Positions 1-9,898 are shown, numbered from the stretch's first letter. The stretch is DNA of 64,000 bases from Streptomyces ortus (GCF_026341275.1 NZ_JAIFZO010000002.1:5734118-5798117); one strand, 5' to 3'. The notes: generated from the sequence alone by a model not told the origin. Translations and numbers: made by a program.

Positions 1-1
1 C

Positions 2-511
2 CTGGTCGCGGTCCTCGACGGCGGCCGTTACCTGGACCTCCTCGTCTCCCTCGACGCGCTGCTCGCCACCCCGCCGCTGCGCGGGGCCGCCGCGGACACC
101 ACCGGGAAGGCGGTCACCAAGGCCGTGCGCAAGGACTTCGACAAGCTGTCCGCACTGGTCGGGCGGGCCGTCGACCTGCCGCCGGGGGAGGGCCGCGACC
201 TCGCGATCCACGAGGCCCGCAAGAAGACCAAGCGCACCCGTTACGCGGCCGAGCTCGCCACCGCGGTACTGGGCGGGCCCGCGAAGAGCCTGGCGGGCGA
301 CATGAAGTCCCTCCAGGGCCTGCTCGGCGAACACCAGGACAGCGTGATGGCCCGGCTCACCCTGCGCGACCTGGCCGCCCAGGCCCACGCGGCGGCGGAG
401 AGCGCCTTCACGTACGGGGTCCTGTACGGCCGGGAGGAGCGCCTCGCGGCCTCGGTGGAGGCCGCGCTGCCGGAGGCATGGGAGACGATCAGGAGCGGGA
501 CGAGCGTCTAG
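2..511 (+). CDS. CHAD domain protein, C-terminal part (partial at window edge)
   Basis: The frame is open from base 2 and stops at 509-511, so only the last 169 residues are present; the start lies outside the window. It is an alpha-helical segment rich in basic and histidine residues, with the pattern IHEARKKTKRTRYAAEL and then LQGLLGEHQDSVMA. That is the second helical repeat typical of CHAD domains, which bind polyphosphate through conserved Arg, Lys and His side chains. Full-length actinobacterial homologues often carry an N-terminal CYTH (triphosphate tunnel) domain, which cannot be checked here. Family assignment is firm; the cellular role (polyphosphate-associated) is inferred from the family only. 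Confidence 0.85.
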   Translation: MVAVLDGGRYLDLLVSLDALLATPPLRGAAADTTGKAVTKAVRKDFDKLSALVGRAVDLPPGEGRDLAIHEARKKTKRTRYAAELATAVLGGPAKSLAGDMKSLQGLLGEHQDSVMARLTLRDLAAQAHAAAESAFTYGVLYGREERLAASVEAALPEAWETIRSGTSV

Positions 512-634
512 GGGGCCTCGGTGGGCCCTCCTCGGTGGCACCCCCTCCCCGGAGGGGCGCGAACGCGTACGGGGCGGACCCCCGGGCACGTTACGCTTGA
601 AAGTCATCCCCTGTCGCTCACAAAGGTTCGCGAG

Positions 635-2602
635 ATGTCTGCCGAAACCGCTGTGTCGGTCTTTCCACAGCTCGAAGCTCTGCTCCCGCATGTGCAGAAG
701 CCGATCCAGTACGTCGGTGGAGAGCTCAACTCCACGGTGAAGCCCTGGGAGGAGTGCGACGTCCGCTGGGCGCTCATGTACCCGGACGCGTACGAGGTCG
801 GACTGCCCAACCAGGGCGTCATGATCCTCTACGAGGTCCTGAACGAGCGCGAGGGCGTCCTCGCCGAGCGCACGTACAGCGTCTGGCCGGACCTCGAGGA
901 GCTGATGCGCGAGCACGGCGTCCCGCAGTTCACGGTGGACGCCCACCGGCCCGTGAAGGCCTTCGACGTGTTCGGCCTCTCCTTCTCCACGGAGCTGGGC
1001 TACACGAACATGCTGGCGGCGCTCGACCTCGCCGGCATCCCGCTGGAGTCGAAGGACCGCGGTCTCGACGACCCGATCGTGCTGGCCGGCGGCCACGCGG
1101 CCTTCAACCCCGAGCCGATCGCCGACTTCATCGACGCGGCGATCATCGGCGACGGCGAGCAGGCCGTGCTCGACATGACCGAGATCATCCGCGCCTGGAA
1201 GGCGGAGGGCCGGCCCGGCGGGCGCGAGGAGGTCCTGTTCCGCCTCGCGAAGACCGGCGGTGTGTACATCCCGGCGTTCTACGACGTCGAGTACCTCCCC
1301 GACGGCCGTATCGGCCGCATGGTCCCCAACAAGTCGGGCGTCCCGTGGCGCGTGTCCAAGCACACCGTCATGGACCTGGACGAGTGGCCGTACCCGAAGC
1401 AGCCCCTCGTGCCGCTCGCCGAGACCGTCCACGAGCGCATGTCGGTGGAGATCTTCCGCGGCTGCACCCGCGGCTGCCGCTTCTGCCAGGCGGGCATGAT
1501 CACCCGCCCCGTCCGCGAGCGCTCCATCACGGGCATCGGCGAGATGGTCGACAAGGGCCTCAAGGCGACGGGCTTCGAGGAGGTGGGCCTGCTCTCCCTG
1601 TCCTCGGCGGACCACTCGGAGATCGGCGACATCGCCAAGGGCCTCGCGGACCGGTACGAGGAGGACAAGGTCGGCCTCTCGCTGCCCTCCACCCGCGTCG
1701 ACGCGTTCAACGTCGACCTGGCGAACGAGCTGACCCGCAACGGCCGCCGCTCCGGTCTGACCTTCGCCCCCGAGGGCGGCTCCGAGCGCATGCGCAAGGT
1801 CATCAACAAGATGGTCTCGGAAGAAGACCTGATCCGGACCGTCTCGACGGCGTACGGCAACGGCTGGCGCCAGGTCAAGCTGTACTTCATGTGCGGCCTG
1901 CCCACCGAGACCGACGAGGACGTCCTGCAGATCGCCGACATGGCGATGAACGTGATCGCCGAGGGCCGCAAGGTCTCCGGCCAGAACGACATCCGCTGCA
2001 CGGTGTCCATCGGCGGCTTCGTCCCCAAGCCCCACACCCCGTTCCAGTGGGCCCCGCAGCTGTCGGCGGAGGAGACGGACGCGCGCCTCGGCAAGCTCCG
2101 CGACCGGATCCGCGGCGACAAGAAGTACGGCCGCTCCATCGGCTTCCGCTACCACGACGGCAAGCCCGGCATCGTCGAGGGCCTGCTCTCCCGCGGCGAC
2201 CGCCGCATCGGCTCGGTCATCCGCGCCGTCTACGAGGACGGCGGCCGGTTCGACGGCTGGCGCGAGTACTTCTCGTACGACCGCTGGATGCGCTGCGCCG
2301 ACAAGACGCTCCCCGCCTTCGGCCTGGACGTCGACTGGTACACGACCCGCGAGCGCACCTACGAGGAGGTCCTGCCCTGGGACCACCTGGACTCGGGCCT
2401 CGACAAGGAATGGCTCTGGCAGGACTGGCAGGACGCACTCGACGAGACAGAGGTCGACGACTGCCGCTGGACGCCTTGCTTCGACTGCGGGGTGTGCCCG
2501 CAGCTGGATCTCGACATTCAAGTCGGCCCGACCGGCAAGAAGCTGCTGCCGCTGACGGTCAAGAACGCCGCCACCGCCTCGGCCGGCGGCCACAGCCACT
2601 GA
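635..2602 (+). CDS. TIGR03960-type B12-binding-fold radical SAM protein
   Basis: A 655-residue protein. The radical SAM cluster motif C-x3-C-x2-C (GCTRGCRFCQ) begins near residue 277 and should bind the SAM-coordinating 4Fe-4S cluster. The N-terminal ~200 residues look like the Rossmann-type cobalamin-binding fold of this family (DAYEVGLPNQG, then LAGGHAAFNPEP), but I see no classic DxHxxG motif. The C-terminus has an extra cysteine set, CFDCGVCPQL, that could hold another metal site. The ATG at 635 is chosen because homologues begin close to MSAETAVSVFPQLEALLP; upstream codons in frame are not conserved in character. In many bacteria this protein is fused to the DUF2344 protein that here is the separate gene at 4067. 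The substrate is unknown; the conserved link to rne suggests an RNA-related job, which is inference. Confidence 0.9.
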   Translation: MSAETAVSVFPQLEALLPHVQKPIQYVGGELNSTVKPWEECDVRWALMYPDAYEVGLPNQGVMILYEVLNEREGVLAERTYSVWPDLEELMREHGVPQFTVDAHRPVKAFDVFGLSFSTELGYTNMLAALDLAGIPLESKDRGLDDPIVLAGGHAAFNPEPIADFIDAAIIGDGEQAVLDMTEIIRAWKAEGRPGGREEVLFRLAKTGGVYIPAFYDVEYLPDGRIGRMVPNKSGVPWRVSKHTVMDLDEWPYPKQPLVPLAETVHERMSVEIFRGCTRGCRFCQAGMITRPVRERSITGIGEMVDKGLKATGFEEVGLLSLSSADHSEIGDIAKGLADRYEEDKVGLSLPSTRVDAFNVDLANELTRNGRRSGLTFAPEGGSERMRKVINKMVSEEDLIRTVSTAYGNGWRQVKLYFMCGLPTETDEDVLQIADMAMNVIAEGRKVSGQNDIRCTVSIGGFVPKPHTPFQWAPQLSAEETDARLGKLRDRIRGDKKYGRSIGFRYHDGKPGIVEGLLSRGDRRIGSVIRAVYEDGGRFDGWREYFSYDRWMRCADKTLPAFGLDVDWYTTRERTYEEVLPWDHLDSGLDKEWLWQDWQDALDETEVDDCRWTPCFDCGVCPQLDLDIQVGPTGKKLLPLTVKNAATASAGGHSH

Positions 2603-2728
2603 GGCCGGACTCATGGCGCGGAGGGTGCGATCCGGGGCGAGCGCGCATGTCCGGGGCGAGCACGGATAAACGTGCCGTTCCCGGACCGTTCGTGCATCCA
2701 TCCGGGCGGCTGACGCGTCCGTGTGGGT

Positions 2729-3974
2729 ATGGACCTGGAGAAGTCGCCGCGGCCCGCGCCGCCCGTGATGCCCGCCCGGCAGCCGGACGCCGCTCCTGAG
2801 GGATGTCTCGCCGTCGCCATCCGCATCCCGGTGCGGATCGTGGTGTTCGTGCTGATCGTGCCCGTGCGGATGGCCTGGGACGCGCTCGTCGTCTGCGGCC
2901 GGCTCATCGACGACACGCTGCTGAGGCCGCTCGGCCGCGCGCTCATGTGGGTGCTCGCGCCCGTCGGCCGGGCCCTCGCCCGGCTGCTGAACGGCGTCGC
3001 GACCGTACTCGCCTGGGTGTTCACCGGCCTCGGGTACGCGTTCAAATGGCTGTGCATGCTGCTGTTCGTCTGGCCCTGGGTGGGCCTGTGGCGGTACGTC
3101 GCCGTGCCCGTGGGGCGGGCGCTGGGCCTGGCTCGGGCACGTGCTCCTGGTCGTCCCCGCCCGATGGCTGTACGCGCGGCTGCTGACACCCCTCGGCCAC
3201 GGCATCGTGTGGACGCTGCGGGGCCTCGGGGCGGGCTGCGCCTGGCTGTGGCGGACGGCGGTGCTCACTCCGACGGGCCGGCTGTACCGGGCCCTGCTCG
3301 CGCCGGCCGGGCGAGTTGTCGCGTGGGTCGCCGCGGGGCTGTGGTTCGGGGTGGTGTGGGTCTCGCGCGGACTGTGGGCGGGAGTTGTATGGGCCTGCCG
3401 GGGGGTGTGGGCGGGCCTCACCTGGGTCGGCCAGGGGCTGTGGGCCGCCGTGACATGGGTGGGCCGGGGGCTGTGGGCCGTGGCGGTGTGGCTCGGCAAG
3501 GTCGTCGGGACCCTTCTGCGGTGGATCCTCGTCGTCCCCGCCGTCGCCCTGTGGCGCTGGGTCCTCGCCCCGGTCGGACGAGCCCTCGCCGTCATCGCGC
3601 GCGAGGTCGGTGAGGCCCTGGGACACGCGTGGCGCGTCGCCGGATACGTGTCTCTCGCCGTCGGACGCTTCCTCGGACGACTCTTCCGGTGGATCTTCGT
3701 GGAGCCGGTCCGGTGGGCGTACCGGAGTGTGTTCACTCCGATGGGGCACTTCGTACGGGACGTCTTCTGGAAGCCCGCCGCGGAGGCCGCGCGGAGCGTG
3801 GGCCGTGTCACCCGGCAGGCCCTGGCGAGCGCCCGGGAGACGGCCCGGCAGACCAGGGCCGACATCCGGCGCGCGCTGTTCGGCGCGCCGCGCGAGCCCG
3901 AGCCCGTACCCCTGCCCGGAGCCCGCGCCGAGCCGGACCCCGTACGCCTGGTCAAGCCCGGCGGGCCCCGGTAG
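2729..3974 (+). pseudogene. Membrane-protein gene with a +1 frameshift at ~3127
   Basis: The reading frame from ATG 2729 encodes a Trp/Val/Gly-rich, repeatedly hydrophobic protein with units such as PVGRAL and W(V/A)xRGLWA. It runs coherently to about 3127, then turns into arginine-rich nonsense. The frame one base later continues the same style to a stop at 3972-3974. Removing one C of the CC at 3127-3128 joins them as ...GRALGW-LGHVLLVVPARW..., giving about 414 residues. Either this is a real frameshift or a sequencing error. The C-terminal tail is a basic helical stretch followed by a Pro/Arg/Glu-rich end. The product would be an integral membrane protein of unknown function, lying between the two halves of the radical SAM pair. 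The start is uncertain because no good ribosome site is visible; GTG 2723 is also possible. Confidence 0.7.
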
Positions 3975-4066
3975 AACGCGCCGCCCCCTCCCGGAGGGAA
4001 CGCACGGGCGCCGGCACACGTACTCTAGGTAGTAGTACGACCGCACTCACGAAGGACTGAACGACA

Positions 4067-4903
4067 CTGGGCAAGCGACAGCCCGAAGGCCCGCCGCCCG
4101 CACCCGCGGTGCAGCGCATCCGACTGCGCTACACCAAGCGCGGCCGCCTCCGGTTCACCAGCCACCGTGACTTCCAGCGTGCCTTCGAGCGCGCGTTGCG
4201 CCGAGCCGAGGTGCCCATGGCGTACTCGGCGGGGTTCACGCCGCACCCGAAGGTGTCGTACGCCAATGCCGCACCCACCGGCACGGGCAGTGAGGCGGAG
4301 TACCTGGAGATCGCGCTCACCGAAGCGCGCGATCCCGGCACGCTGCGCGCACTCCTCGACGAGTCGATGCCCGCCGGGCTCGACATCATCGACGCCGTGG
4401 AGGCCCGTACGTCGGGTCTCGCCGACCGGCTCACCGCGTCCGTGTGGGAGATGCGCCTCGACGGCGTGTCGCCCGAGGACGCCGAGCGCGCGGTCGACGC
4501 CTTCACGGCGGCCGAGACCGTCGAGGTGCGGCGCAAGGCGAAGAACGGCATGCGCACCTTCGACGCCCGCGGCGCCGTCGCGAGTCTGGAGGCGCACGGT
4601 GCACAGCCGACGGCACACGGTCCACAGGCTGATAGGCCGACCGACCAGGCCTGTGCGATACTGCGGCTGGTTGTTCGGCACGTGACGCCTGCCGTTCGAC
4701 CTGACGACGTCCTGTCCGGTCTTCGAGCCGTGGCCGACCTGGCGCCGCCGGTCCCCGCAGCGGTGACCAGGCTGGCGCAGGGGCTTTTCGATGAAGAGAC
4801 CGGCACGGTGACCGACCCGCTCGCGCCCGACCGCGAGGCAGCAGCACCTTCCCCGGGAGTCTCCGGGGACACCGCAGCTGCCGCCGCGAAGGCGCTGGCG
4901 TAA
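4067..4903 (+). CDS. TIGR03936/DUF2344 radical SAM-associated protein
   Basis: This conserved protein is normally fused to, or encoded next to, the TIGR03960 radical SAM enzyme. The body begins VQRIRLRYTKRGRLRFTSHRDF and has the family signature GFTPHPKVSYANAAPTGTGSEAEYLEI. The start is unusual. GAAGGA at 4051-4056 sits 10 nt before an in-frame CTG at 4067, which would add MGKRQPEGPPPAPA to the otherwise earliest standard start, GTG 4109. I prefer CTG because the added segment is codon-biased and has a ribosome site, but this is not certain. A short in-frame duplication (AHGAQPT / AHGPQAD, about 4592-4632) interrupts the middle of the protein. Its function is unknown; it probably supplies or presents a substrate to the partner at 635. 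Confidence 0.85.
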   Translation: MGKRQPEGPPPAPAVQRIRLRYTKRGRLRFTSHRDFQRAFERALRRAEVPMAYSAGFTPHPKVSYANAAPTGTGSEAEYLEIALTEARDPGTLRALLDESMPAGLDIIDAVEARTSGLADRLTASVWEMRLDGVSPEDAERAVDAFTAAETVEVRRKAKNGMRTFDARGAVASLEAHGAQPTAHGPQADRPTDQACAILRLVVRHVTPAVRPDDVLSGLRAVADLAPPVPAAVTRLAQGLFDEETGTVTDPLAPDREAAAPSPGVSGDTAAAAAKALA

Positions 4904-5152
4904 GGAAGGTCCCGCGCAGGGACGTACGTCGAAGCGCCGCCCTCGTATCCGGGAGCCACCTGGTTCGGGCAGCGCACCGACCAGAAGACTTTCGCCAGGC
5001 CGTACGCACACATGGCGTACGGAACCGGCGAGACAGGACACAGAGAGCTCCCGTGCGGCGCCCGCGCCCCGGACGGCGGCACCGCGCAACGCGCGAGCCG
5101 CGGACGTCACCGGATCCGCGGCGCCCGGGAGCCTGACGGGAGATCCACCCGC

Positions 5153-8100
5153 ATGCTTGAGCCGACCGACCCCACCGAGTCCTCGACGGGCTCCGACAAC
5201 AACACCCCGAGCGACACGCTGCCGCCACGTCGGCGCCGTCGTGCCGCTTCGCGCCCCGCCGGCCCGCCGTCGGGGAACGCCGAGGACACCGCCGTGGCAC
5301 AGACCACGGCGCCGGCCGTACCGGCTGTGACCTCCGCGGACCTCGCGACGGAAGAGGCGCAGGAGAACGAAGAGGCGGCTGCGACCGCCGCGCCCGCGCC
5401 GGCCGACGAGGCCGCGCCCGCCCCCCGTGCGCGCCGACGCGCCACCCGGCGGGCATCCGCCCCCGCGGGCGCCCCGCAGGCCGCCGAGACGGCGGACGCC
5501 ACCGCGGCGCCGAGCGACGAGGCCGCCGCTACCGCGACCACCGCGCCGACCGTGGACGAGCCCGAAACCCCGGCCCGGACAGAGGCCGAGGCCGACGCCG
5601 AGGCGGCGCCTGCTCCGCGTGCGCGCCGTCGTGCGACTCGTCGTGCCACTGCGCCTTCGGGTGCGCCGCAGGCTGCCGATGCGGCTGAGGCGTCCGTGCC
5701 CTTTGAGGCGCCGCAGGTTGCCGAGGCTCCGGCTGCCGCCCCGGTCGCCGAGGAGGCACCGGCTGCCGTGACGCCCGCCGAGACCGACGCCGACGCCGAG
5801 GCGGCGCCCGCCCCGCGTGCGCGCCGTCGTGCGACTCGTCGTGCCACGGCGCCTTCGGGTGCGCCGCAGGCTGCCGATGCGGCTGAGGCGTCCGTGACCG
5901 TTGAGGCGCCGCAGGTCGCTGAGGCCCCCGCAGCCGCTGCGGTCGCCGGGGAGGCACCGGCCGCCGAGGCTGACGCAGAGGCCGCGCCCGCCCCCCGTGC
6001 GCGCCGTCGTGCCACCCGCCGCGCCACCGCGCCCGCCGGTGCGCCGCAGGCCGAGGCGGAGGGCGAGACGTCCGAGCCGGCGCCCGCCGAGGCCGCCGCC
6101 GAGCCCACTCGTCGCGCCGCCCGGCAGAAGGCGGAGCGCGCCGAGACCCCCACCGCGACCGAGCCCACCGAGGCCGTTGCTCGCGACGAGCGCAGGGAGG
6201 CCCCCGTGGCCGCTGCCAGGAACGACCGGTCCGCCGAGGCCGAGAGCCCCGCCGACGCCGAGGACGCCACCCCGCGCCGCGCCCGTCGCCGCGCCACGCG
6301 CAAGGCGGCCGGAGGCTTCTCCGCGCCCGCGCCCCGCAAGACCGCCGAGGAGGGTTCGGCCCGGCGCCCCGCGCGTCCCGCCGTCGCCGTCTTCCAGGCG
6401 CCGGTCTTCACCGAGCCGATGTTCCAGACGCCGGAGCGTGCCGCTGCCGCCGCCGCGGCCGAGGCCGCCGAAGAGGCGGAGGAGGTCGTGGAGCCGGTCC
6501 AGCAGGCCGCCCCCGTCGCCGCTCCCGTGGCCGCCGCCGAGGAGGAGACGGGCGGTTCGCGCCGTCGCCGCCGCCGTGGCAGGGCGGAGGAGCCCGCCGC
6601 TCCCGCCGAGCGCGCCCCGGTGGAGCGTGCCCCCGAGGCCGAGGAGCCGGCCGACGAGGAGCCCGTCGAGGAGGAGTCCGCGGAGGACGCCGCCGACGGT
6701 GACGACAGCGAGGAGACCGGTTCGCGCCGCCGTCGCCGCCGCGGGGGCCGTCGCCGCCGCCGGGGCGAGTCCGCCGACGCGGACGACGACTTCGCGGGGG
6801 AGCAGAACGAGCAGAACGAGCGGGGCGGGCGCGGCGAGCAGGCCGCCCGCACCGCCGACGACACCGACGACACCGAGGACGCCGCCGAGCAGTCCGAGGA
6901 GGACTCCGCCGACGCGGACGACGACCACGACGACGGGGGCGGCTCCAGCAGCAGCCGTCGCCGCCGCCGCCGGCGCCGTCGCGCGGGTGACTCCTCCGGC
7001 GAGGTAGAGACCGGCGACAGCGACCCCGAGCGCACGGTCGTCAAGGTCCGCGAGCCCCGCAAGAAGGACGAGCACCCGAGCGACGAGGTCCAGTCCATCA
7101 AGGGCTCGACCCGCCTGGAGGCCAAGAAGCAGCGCCGCCGTGAAGGGCGCGAGCAGGGCCGCCGCCGCGTCCCGATCATCACCGAGGCCGAGTTCCTGGC
7201 CCGCCGTGAGGCCGTCGAGCGCGTGATGGTCGTCCGCCAGAACGGCGAGCGCACCCAGATCGGCGTCCTCGAGGACGACGTGCTCGTGGAGCACTACGTC
7301 AACAAGGAGCAGGCGACGTCGTACGTCGGCAACGTCTACCTGGGCAAGGTCCAGAACGTGCTGCCGTCGATGGAGGCCGCCTTCATCGACATCGGCAAGG
7401 GCCGCAACGCGGTCCTGTACGCCGGTGAGGTCAACTTCGAGGCGCTGGGCATGGCCAACGGCCCCCGCCGCATCGAGAGCGCCCTGAAGTCGGGCCAGTC
7501 GGTCCTCGTGCAGGTCACCAAGGACCCGATCGGCCACAAGGGCGCCCGCCTCACCAGCCAGGTCTCGCTGCCCGGCCGCTACCTGGTCTACGTGCCCGAG
7601 GGCTCCATGACCGGCATCAGCCGCAAGCTGCCCGACACCGAGCGCGCCCGTCTGAAGACCATCCTCAAGAAGATCGTCCCCGAGGACGCGGGCGTCATCG
7701 TGCGCACCGCCGCCGAGGGCGCGAGCGAGGACGAGCTGCGCCGTGACGTCGAGCGGCTGCAGGCGCAGTGGGAGGACATCGAGAAGAAGGCGAAGAGCGG
7801 CGGCGGCTCGAACGCGCCGACGCTGCTGTACGGCGAGCCGGACATGACCGTCCGGGTCGTCCGCGACATCTTCAACGAGGACTTCACGAAGGTCATCGTC
7901 AGCGGCGACGAGGCGTGGGACACCATCCACGGATACGTCGCCCACGTGGCGCCCGACCTGGCGAACCGGCTGTCCCGGTGGACCTCCGAGGTCGACGTCT
8001 TCGCGACGTACCGGATCGACGAGCAGCTCGCCAAGGCGCTGGACCGCAAGGTCTGGCTGCCGAGCGGCGGTTCGCTGGTCATCGACAAGACCGAAGCGAT

Positions 8101-9601
8101 GATCGTGGTCGACGTCAACACCGGCAAGTTCACCGGTCAGGGCGGCAACCTCGAAGAGACGGTCACCAGGAACAACCTGGAGGCGGCCGAGGAGATCGTG
8201 CGTCAGCTGCGGCTGCGCGACCTCGGCGGGATCGTCGTCATCGACTTCATCGACATGGTCCTCGAGTCCAACCGGGACCTGGTGCTCAGGCGCCTCCTGG
8301 AGTGCCTGGGCCGCGACCGTACGAAGCACCAGGTGGCCGAGGTCACCTCGCTGGGCCTGGTCCAGATGACCCGCAAGAGGGTCGGGCAGGGCCTGCTGGA
8401 GTCCTTCTCGGAGACCTGCGTCCACTGCAACGGCCGTGGCGTGATCGTGCACATGGAGCCGCCGACCTCCGCCGGAGGCGGCGGCAAGCGCAAGAAGCGC
8501 GGTCGCGGCGGTGCCGAGCAGACCCACGAGCACGAGCACACGCACGACCACACGCACGAGTCGGAGTCGGCGGACGCCGTCGAGCCGGACGAGACCGCTG
8601 CCGAGGTCGCCGCGGAGACCGCCGAGCCCGTCGCGCTCCCTGAGCCCGAGTTCGTACCGGACGAGGATCTCTACAGCAGCGCCGCCGAGGCGGAGGCCGC
8701 GGCGACCCGGGGTGGCCGTTCGCGTCGCCGGTCGGGTCGGCGGGCGTCGGCCCCGGCGGGCACGCCGCGGTCCGAGTCCCGCAGGGCCGAGCGTGCCGAG
8801 CGGACGGAGCGCAACGAGCAGGCGGAGCGGACGGCAGAGCGCGGCGACGAGGTGCCGACCGCACAGTCCGTGACGACCGAGGAAGAGATCGCGCGTCCGG
8901 TTCAGCAGGAGCCGGCCGAGGTCGCGCAGGCGGCGCCGGTCGCCGCCGAGGACCCGACGGTCGAGGCCCCGGCCGCCACCGAGGCCCCGGCCGTCGACGA
9001 CGCGGCTCCCAAGGGCCGTACGCGCCGTCGGGCGACCCGCAAGGTGTCCGCGCCCGCCGGTTCGCCCGCGGTGGCCGAGGGGACCGTGGTGACGGTCTCC
9101 GAGCCGGTCACACCGGCTGCCGCGCCCGCCGAGCCCGTGGAGCAGGCCGCCGAGGCCGTCCCCGCGGGGGAGCAGCCCGTCGCGGACAGCGCCGCCCCGG
9201 CCCGTCCGAGGCGTCGTGCGGTCCGTAAGGCCACCGCGCCGACCTCGTCCGCCGAGACCGCTGTCGTGGTCGTCCCGTCGGCGCAGCCGGAAGCTCCGGC
9301 GCAGGCCGCCGAGGCGCCGGTCGAGGCCCCCGCGGAGTCGTCCGGTGAGGACGGCGGAGACGGCGGGGAGGCCGCGGCGCCGGCCAAGAAGACGGCCCGC
9401 AAGGCGGCCAAGAAGGCGCCGGCGAAGAAGGCCGCCGCGAAGAAGACGACGACGGCGGCCAAGAAGACGGCCGCCAAGAAGACCACGGCCAAGAAGGCGA
9501 CGAAGACCGCCAAGACGGCCGCGAAGTCGACGTCCAAGAAGACCGCGGCGGCGGAGCAGCAGACGCCGTCCACCGTCACCGCCTCCACCGACGAGGACTG
9601 A
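5153..9601 (+). CDS. rne: RNase E/G family endoribonuclease
   Basis: A 1482-residue endoribonuclease that cleaves single-stranded RNA, including mRNA and rRNA precursors. The catalytic core is in the middle. The S1 RNA-binding region is around residues 690-765 (TSYVGNVYLGKVQNVLPSMEAAF). The metal-binding aspartates lie in IVVDVNTGKF (about 985) and VIDFIDM (about 1030). The zinc-link cysteines are in CVHCNGRG (about 1089). Both flanks are huge low-complexity arms: an Ala/Pro/Glu N-terminal arm with four to five copies of PRARRRATRRA, an acidic/arginine stretch just before the core, and a Lys/Ala-rich histone-H1-like tail. Start ATG 5153 follows GGGAG at 5138. The neighbourhood rne-rplU-rpmA-obg is a classic actinobacterial order. 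This size and core-in-the-middle layout are typical of Streptomyces RNase E. Confidence 0.95.
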   Translation: MLEPTDPTESSTGSDNNTPSDTLPPRRRRRAASRPAGPPSGNAEDTAVAQTTAPAVPAVTSADLATEEAQENEEAAATAAPAPADEAAPAPRARRRATRRASAPAGAPQAAETADATAAPSDEAAATATTAPTVDEPETPARTEAEADAEAAPAPRARRRATRRATAPSGAPQAADAAEASVPFEAPQVAEAPAAAPVAEEAPAAVTPAETDADAEAAPAPRARRRATRRATAPSGAPQAADAAEASVTVEAPQVAEAPAAAAVAGEAPAAEADAEAAPAPRARRRATRRATAPAGAPQAEAEGETSEPAPAEAAAEPTRRAARQKAERAETPTATEPTEAVARDERREAPVAAARNDRSAEAESPADAEDATPRRARRRATRKAAGGFSAPAPRKTAEEGSARRPARPAVAVFQAPVFTEPMFQTPERAAAAAAAEAAEEAEEVVEPVQQAAPVAAPVAAAEEETGGSRRRRRRGRAEEPAAPAERAPVERAPEAEEPADEEPVEEESAEDAADGDDSEETGSRRRRRRGGRRRRRGESADADDDFAGEQNEQNERGGRGEQAARTADDTDDTEDAAEQSEEDSADADDDHDDGGGSSSSRRRRRRRRRAGDSSGEVETGDSDPERTVVKVREPRKKDEHPSDEVQSIKGSTRLEAKKQRRREGREQGRRRVPIITEAEFLARREAVERVMVVRQNGERTQIGVLEDDVLVEHYVNKEQATSYVGNVYLGKVQNVLPSMEAAFIDIGKGRNAVLYAGEVNFEALGMANGPRRIESALKSGQSVLVQVTKDPIGHKGARLTSQVSLPGRYLVYVPEGSMTGISRKLPDTERARLKTILKKIVPEDAGVIVRTAAEGASEDELRRDVERLQAQWEDIEKKAKSGGGSNAPTLLYGEPDMTVRVVRDIFNEDFTKVIVSGDEAWDTIHGYVAHVAPDLANRLSRWTSEVDVFATYRIDEQLAKALDRKVWLPSGGSLVIDKTEAMIVVDVNTGKFTGQGGNLEETVTRNNLEAAEEIVRQLRLRDLGGIVVIDFIDMVLESNRDLVLRRLLECLGRDRTKHQVAEVTSLGLVQMTRKRVGQGLLESFSETCVHCNGRGVIVHMEPPTSAGGGGKRKKRGRGGAEQTHEHEHTHDHTHESESADAVEPDETAAEVAAETAEPVALPEPEFVPDEDLYSSAAEAEAAATRGGRSRRRSGRRASAPAGTPRSESRRAERAERTERNEQAERTAERGDEVPTAQSVTTEEEIARPVQQEPAEVAQAAPVAAEDPTVEAPAATEAPAVDDAAPKGRTRRRATRKVSAPAGSPAVAEGTVVTVSEPVTPAAAPAEPVEQAAEAVPAGEQPVADSAAPARPRRRAVRKATAPTSSAETAVVVVPSAQPEAPAQAAEAPVEAPAESSGEDGGDGGEAAAPAKKTARKAAKKAPAKKAAAKKTTTAAKKTAAKKTTAKKATKTAKTAAKSTSKKTAAAEQQTPSTVTASTDED
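5591..5896 (+). repeat. Near-identical 108-bp direct repeat, 198-bp period, inside rne
   Basis: Bases 5591-5698 recur at 5789-5896 with only a few changes. Each copy encodes the basic block APAPRARRRATRRATAPSGAPQAA. A more diverged third copy starts near 5967, and an older one lies near 5400-5480. The period is 66 codons, so expansion or contraction keeps the frame. This marks the N-terminal arm of RNase E as repeat-expanded and prone to length variation. Confidence 0.85.
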
Positions 9602-9619
9602 CGAGGACTGACGAGGACT
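9592..9619 (+). repeat. Tandem decamer across the rne stop codon
   Basis: GACGAGGACT is repeated in direct tandem almost three times, starting in the last codons of rne and running past the TGA at 9599-9601. The last codons plus stop have been duplicated downstream. Confidence 0.85.
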
Positions 9620-9658
9620 CACAGGTTCTGACGGCGGCAAAGGCGCGAGCCTCGGCAC

Positions 9659-9700
9659 GACGCCCCCCGACCGGCGCTCACCGCGCCGGTCGGGGGCGTC
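9659..9700 (+). terminator. Intrinsic terminator after rne
   Basis: A long GC stem: GACGCCCCCCGACCGGCG at 9659-9676 pairs with CGCCGGTCGGGGGCGTC at 9684-9700 around a 7-base loop, with one unpaired C. No clear T tract follows, as is usual in Streptomyces. Confidence 0.8.
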
Positions 9701-9898
9701 GTCGTGGTGGTTCGAACTGCCGTCCCGGGCGCCCGGTCTGACATACCGTGACGCGTTCGGGGAAGCATCACGGACATCACATTCACCCCCCGCCCCTTGG
9801 AACGCGATCCCGTACCTGTAAAAATCGGGCGGTCATCGGTTACACATACACGGGTGTGCGTCGGGGAGGCGCGCACACGTGTCAGGGGAGGGGATCTC

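Noticed and set aside
4025..9658. Very long open frame on the minus strand opposite rne
   Set aside because: It mirrors the codon bias of rne on the other strand; the product is Arg/Gly/Leu low complexity with no domain, as expected for an antisense shadow in high-GC DNA.
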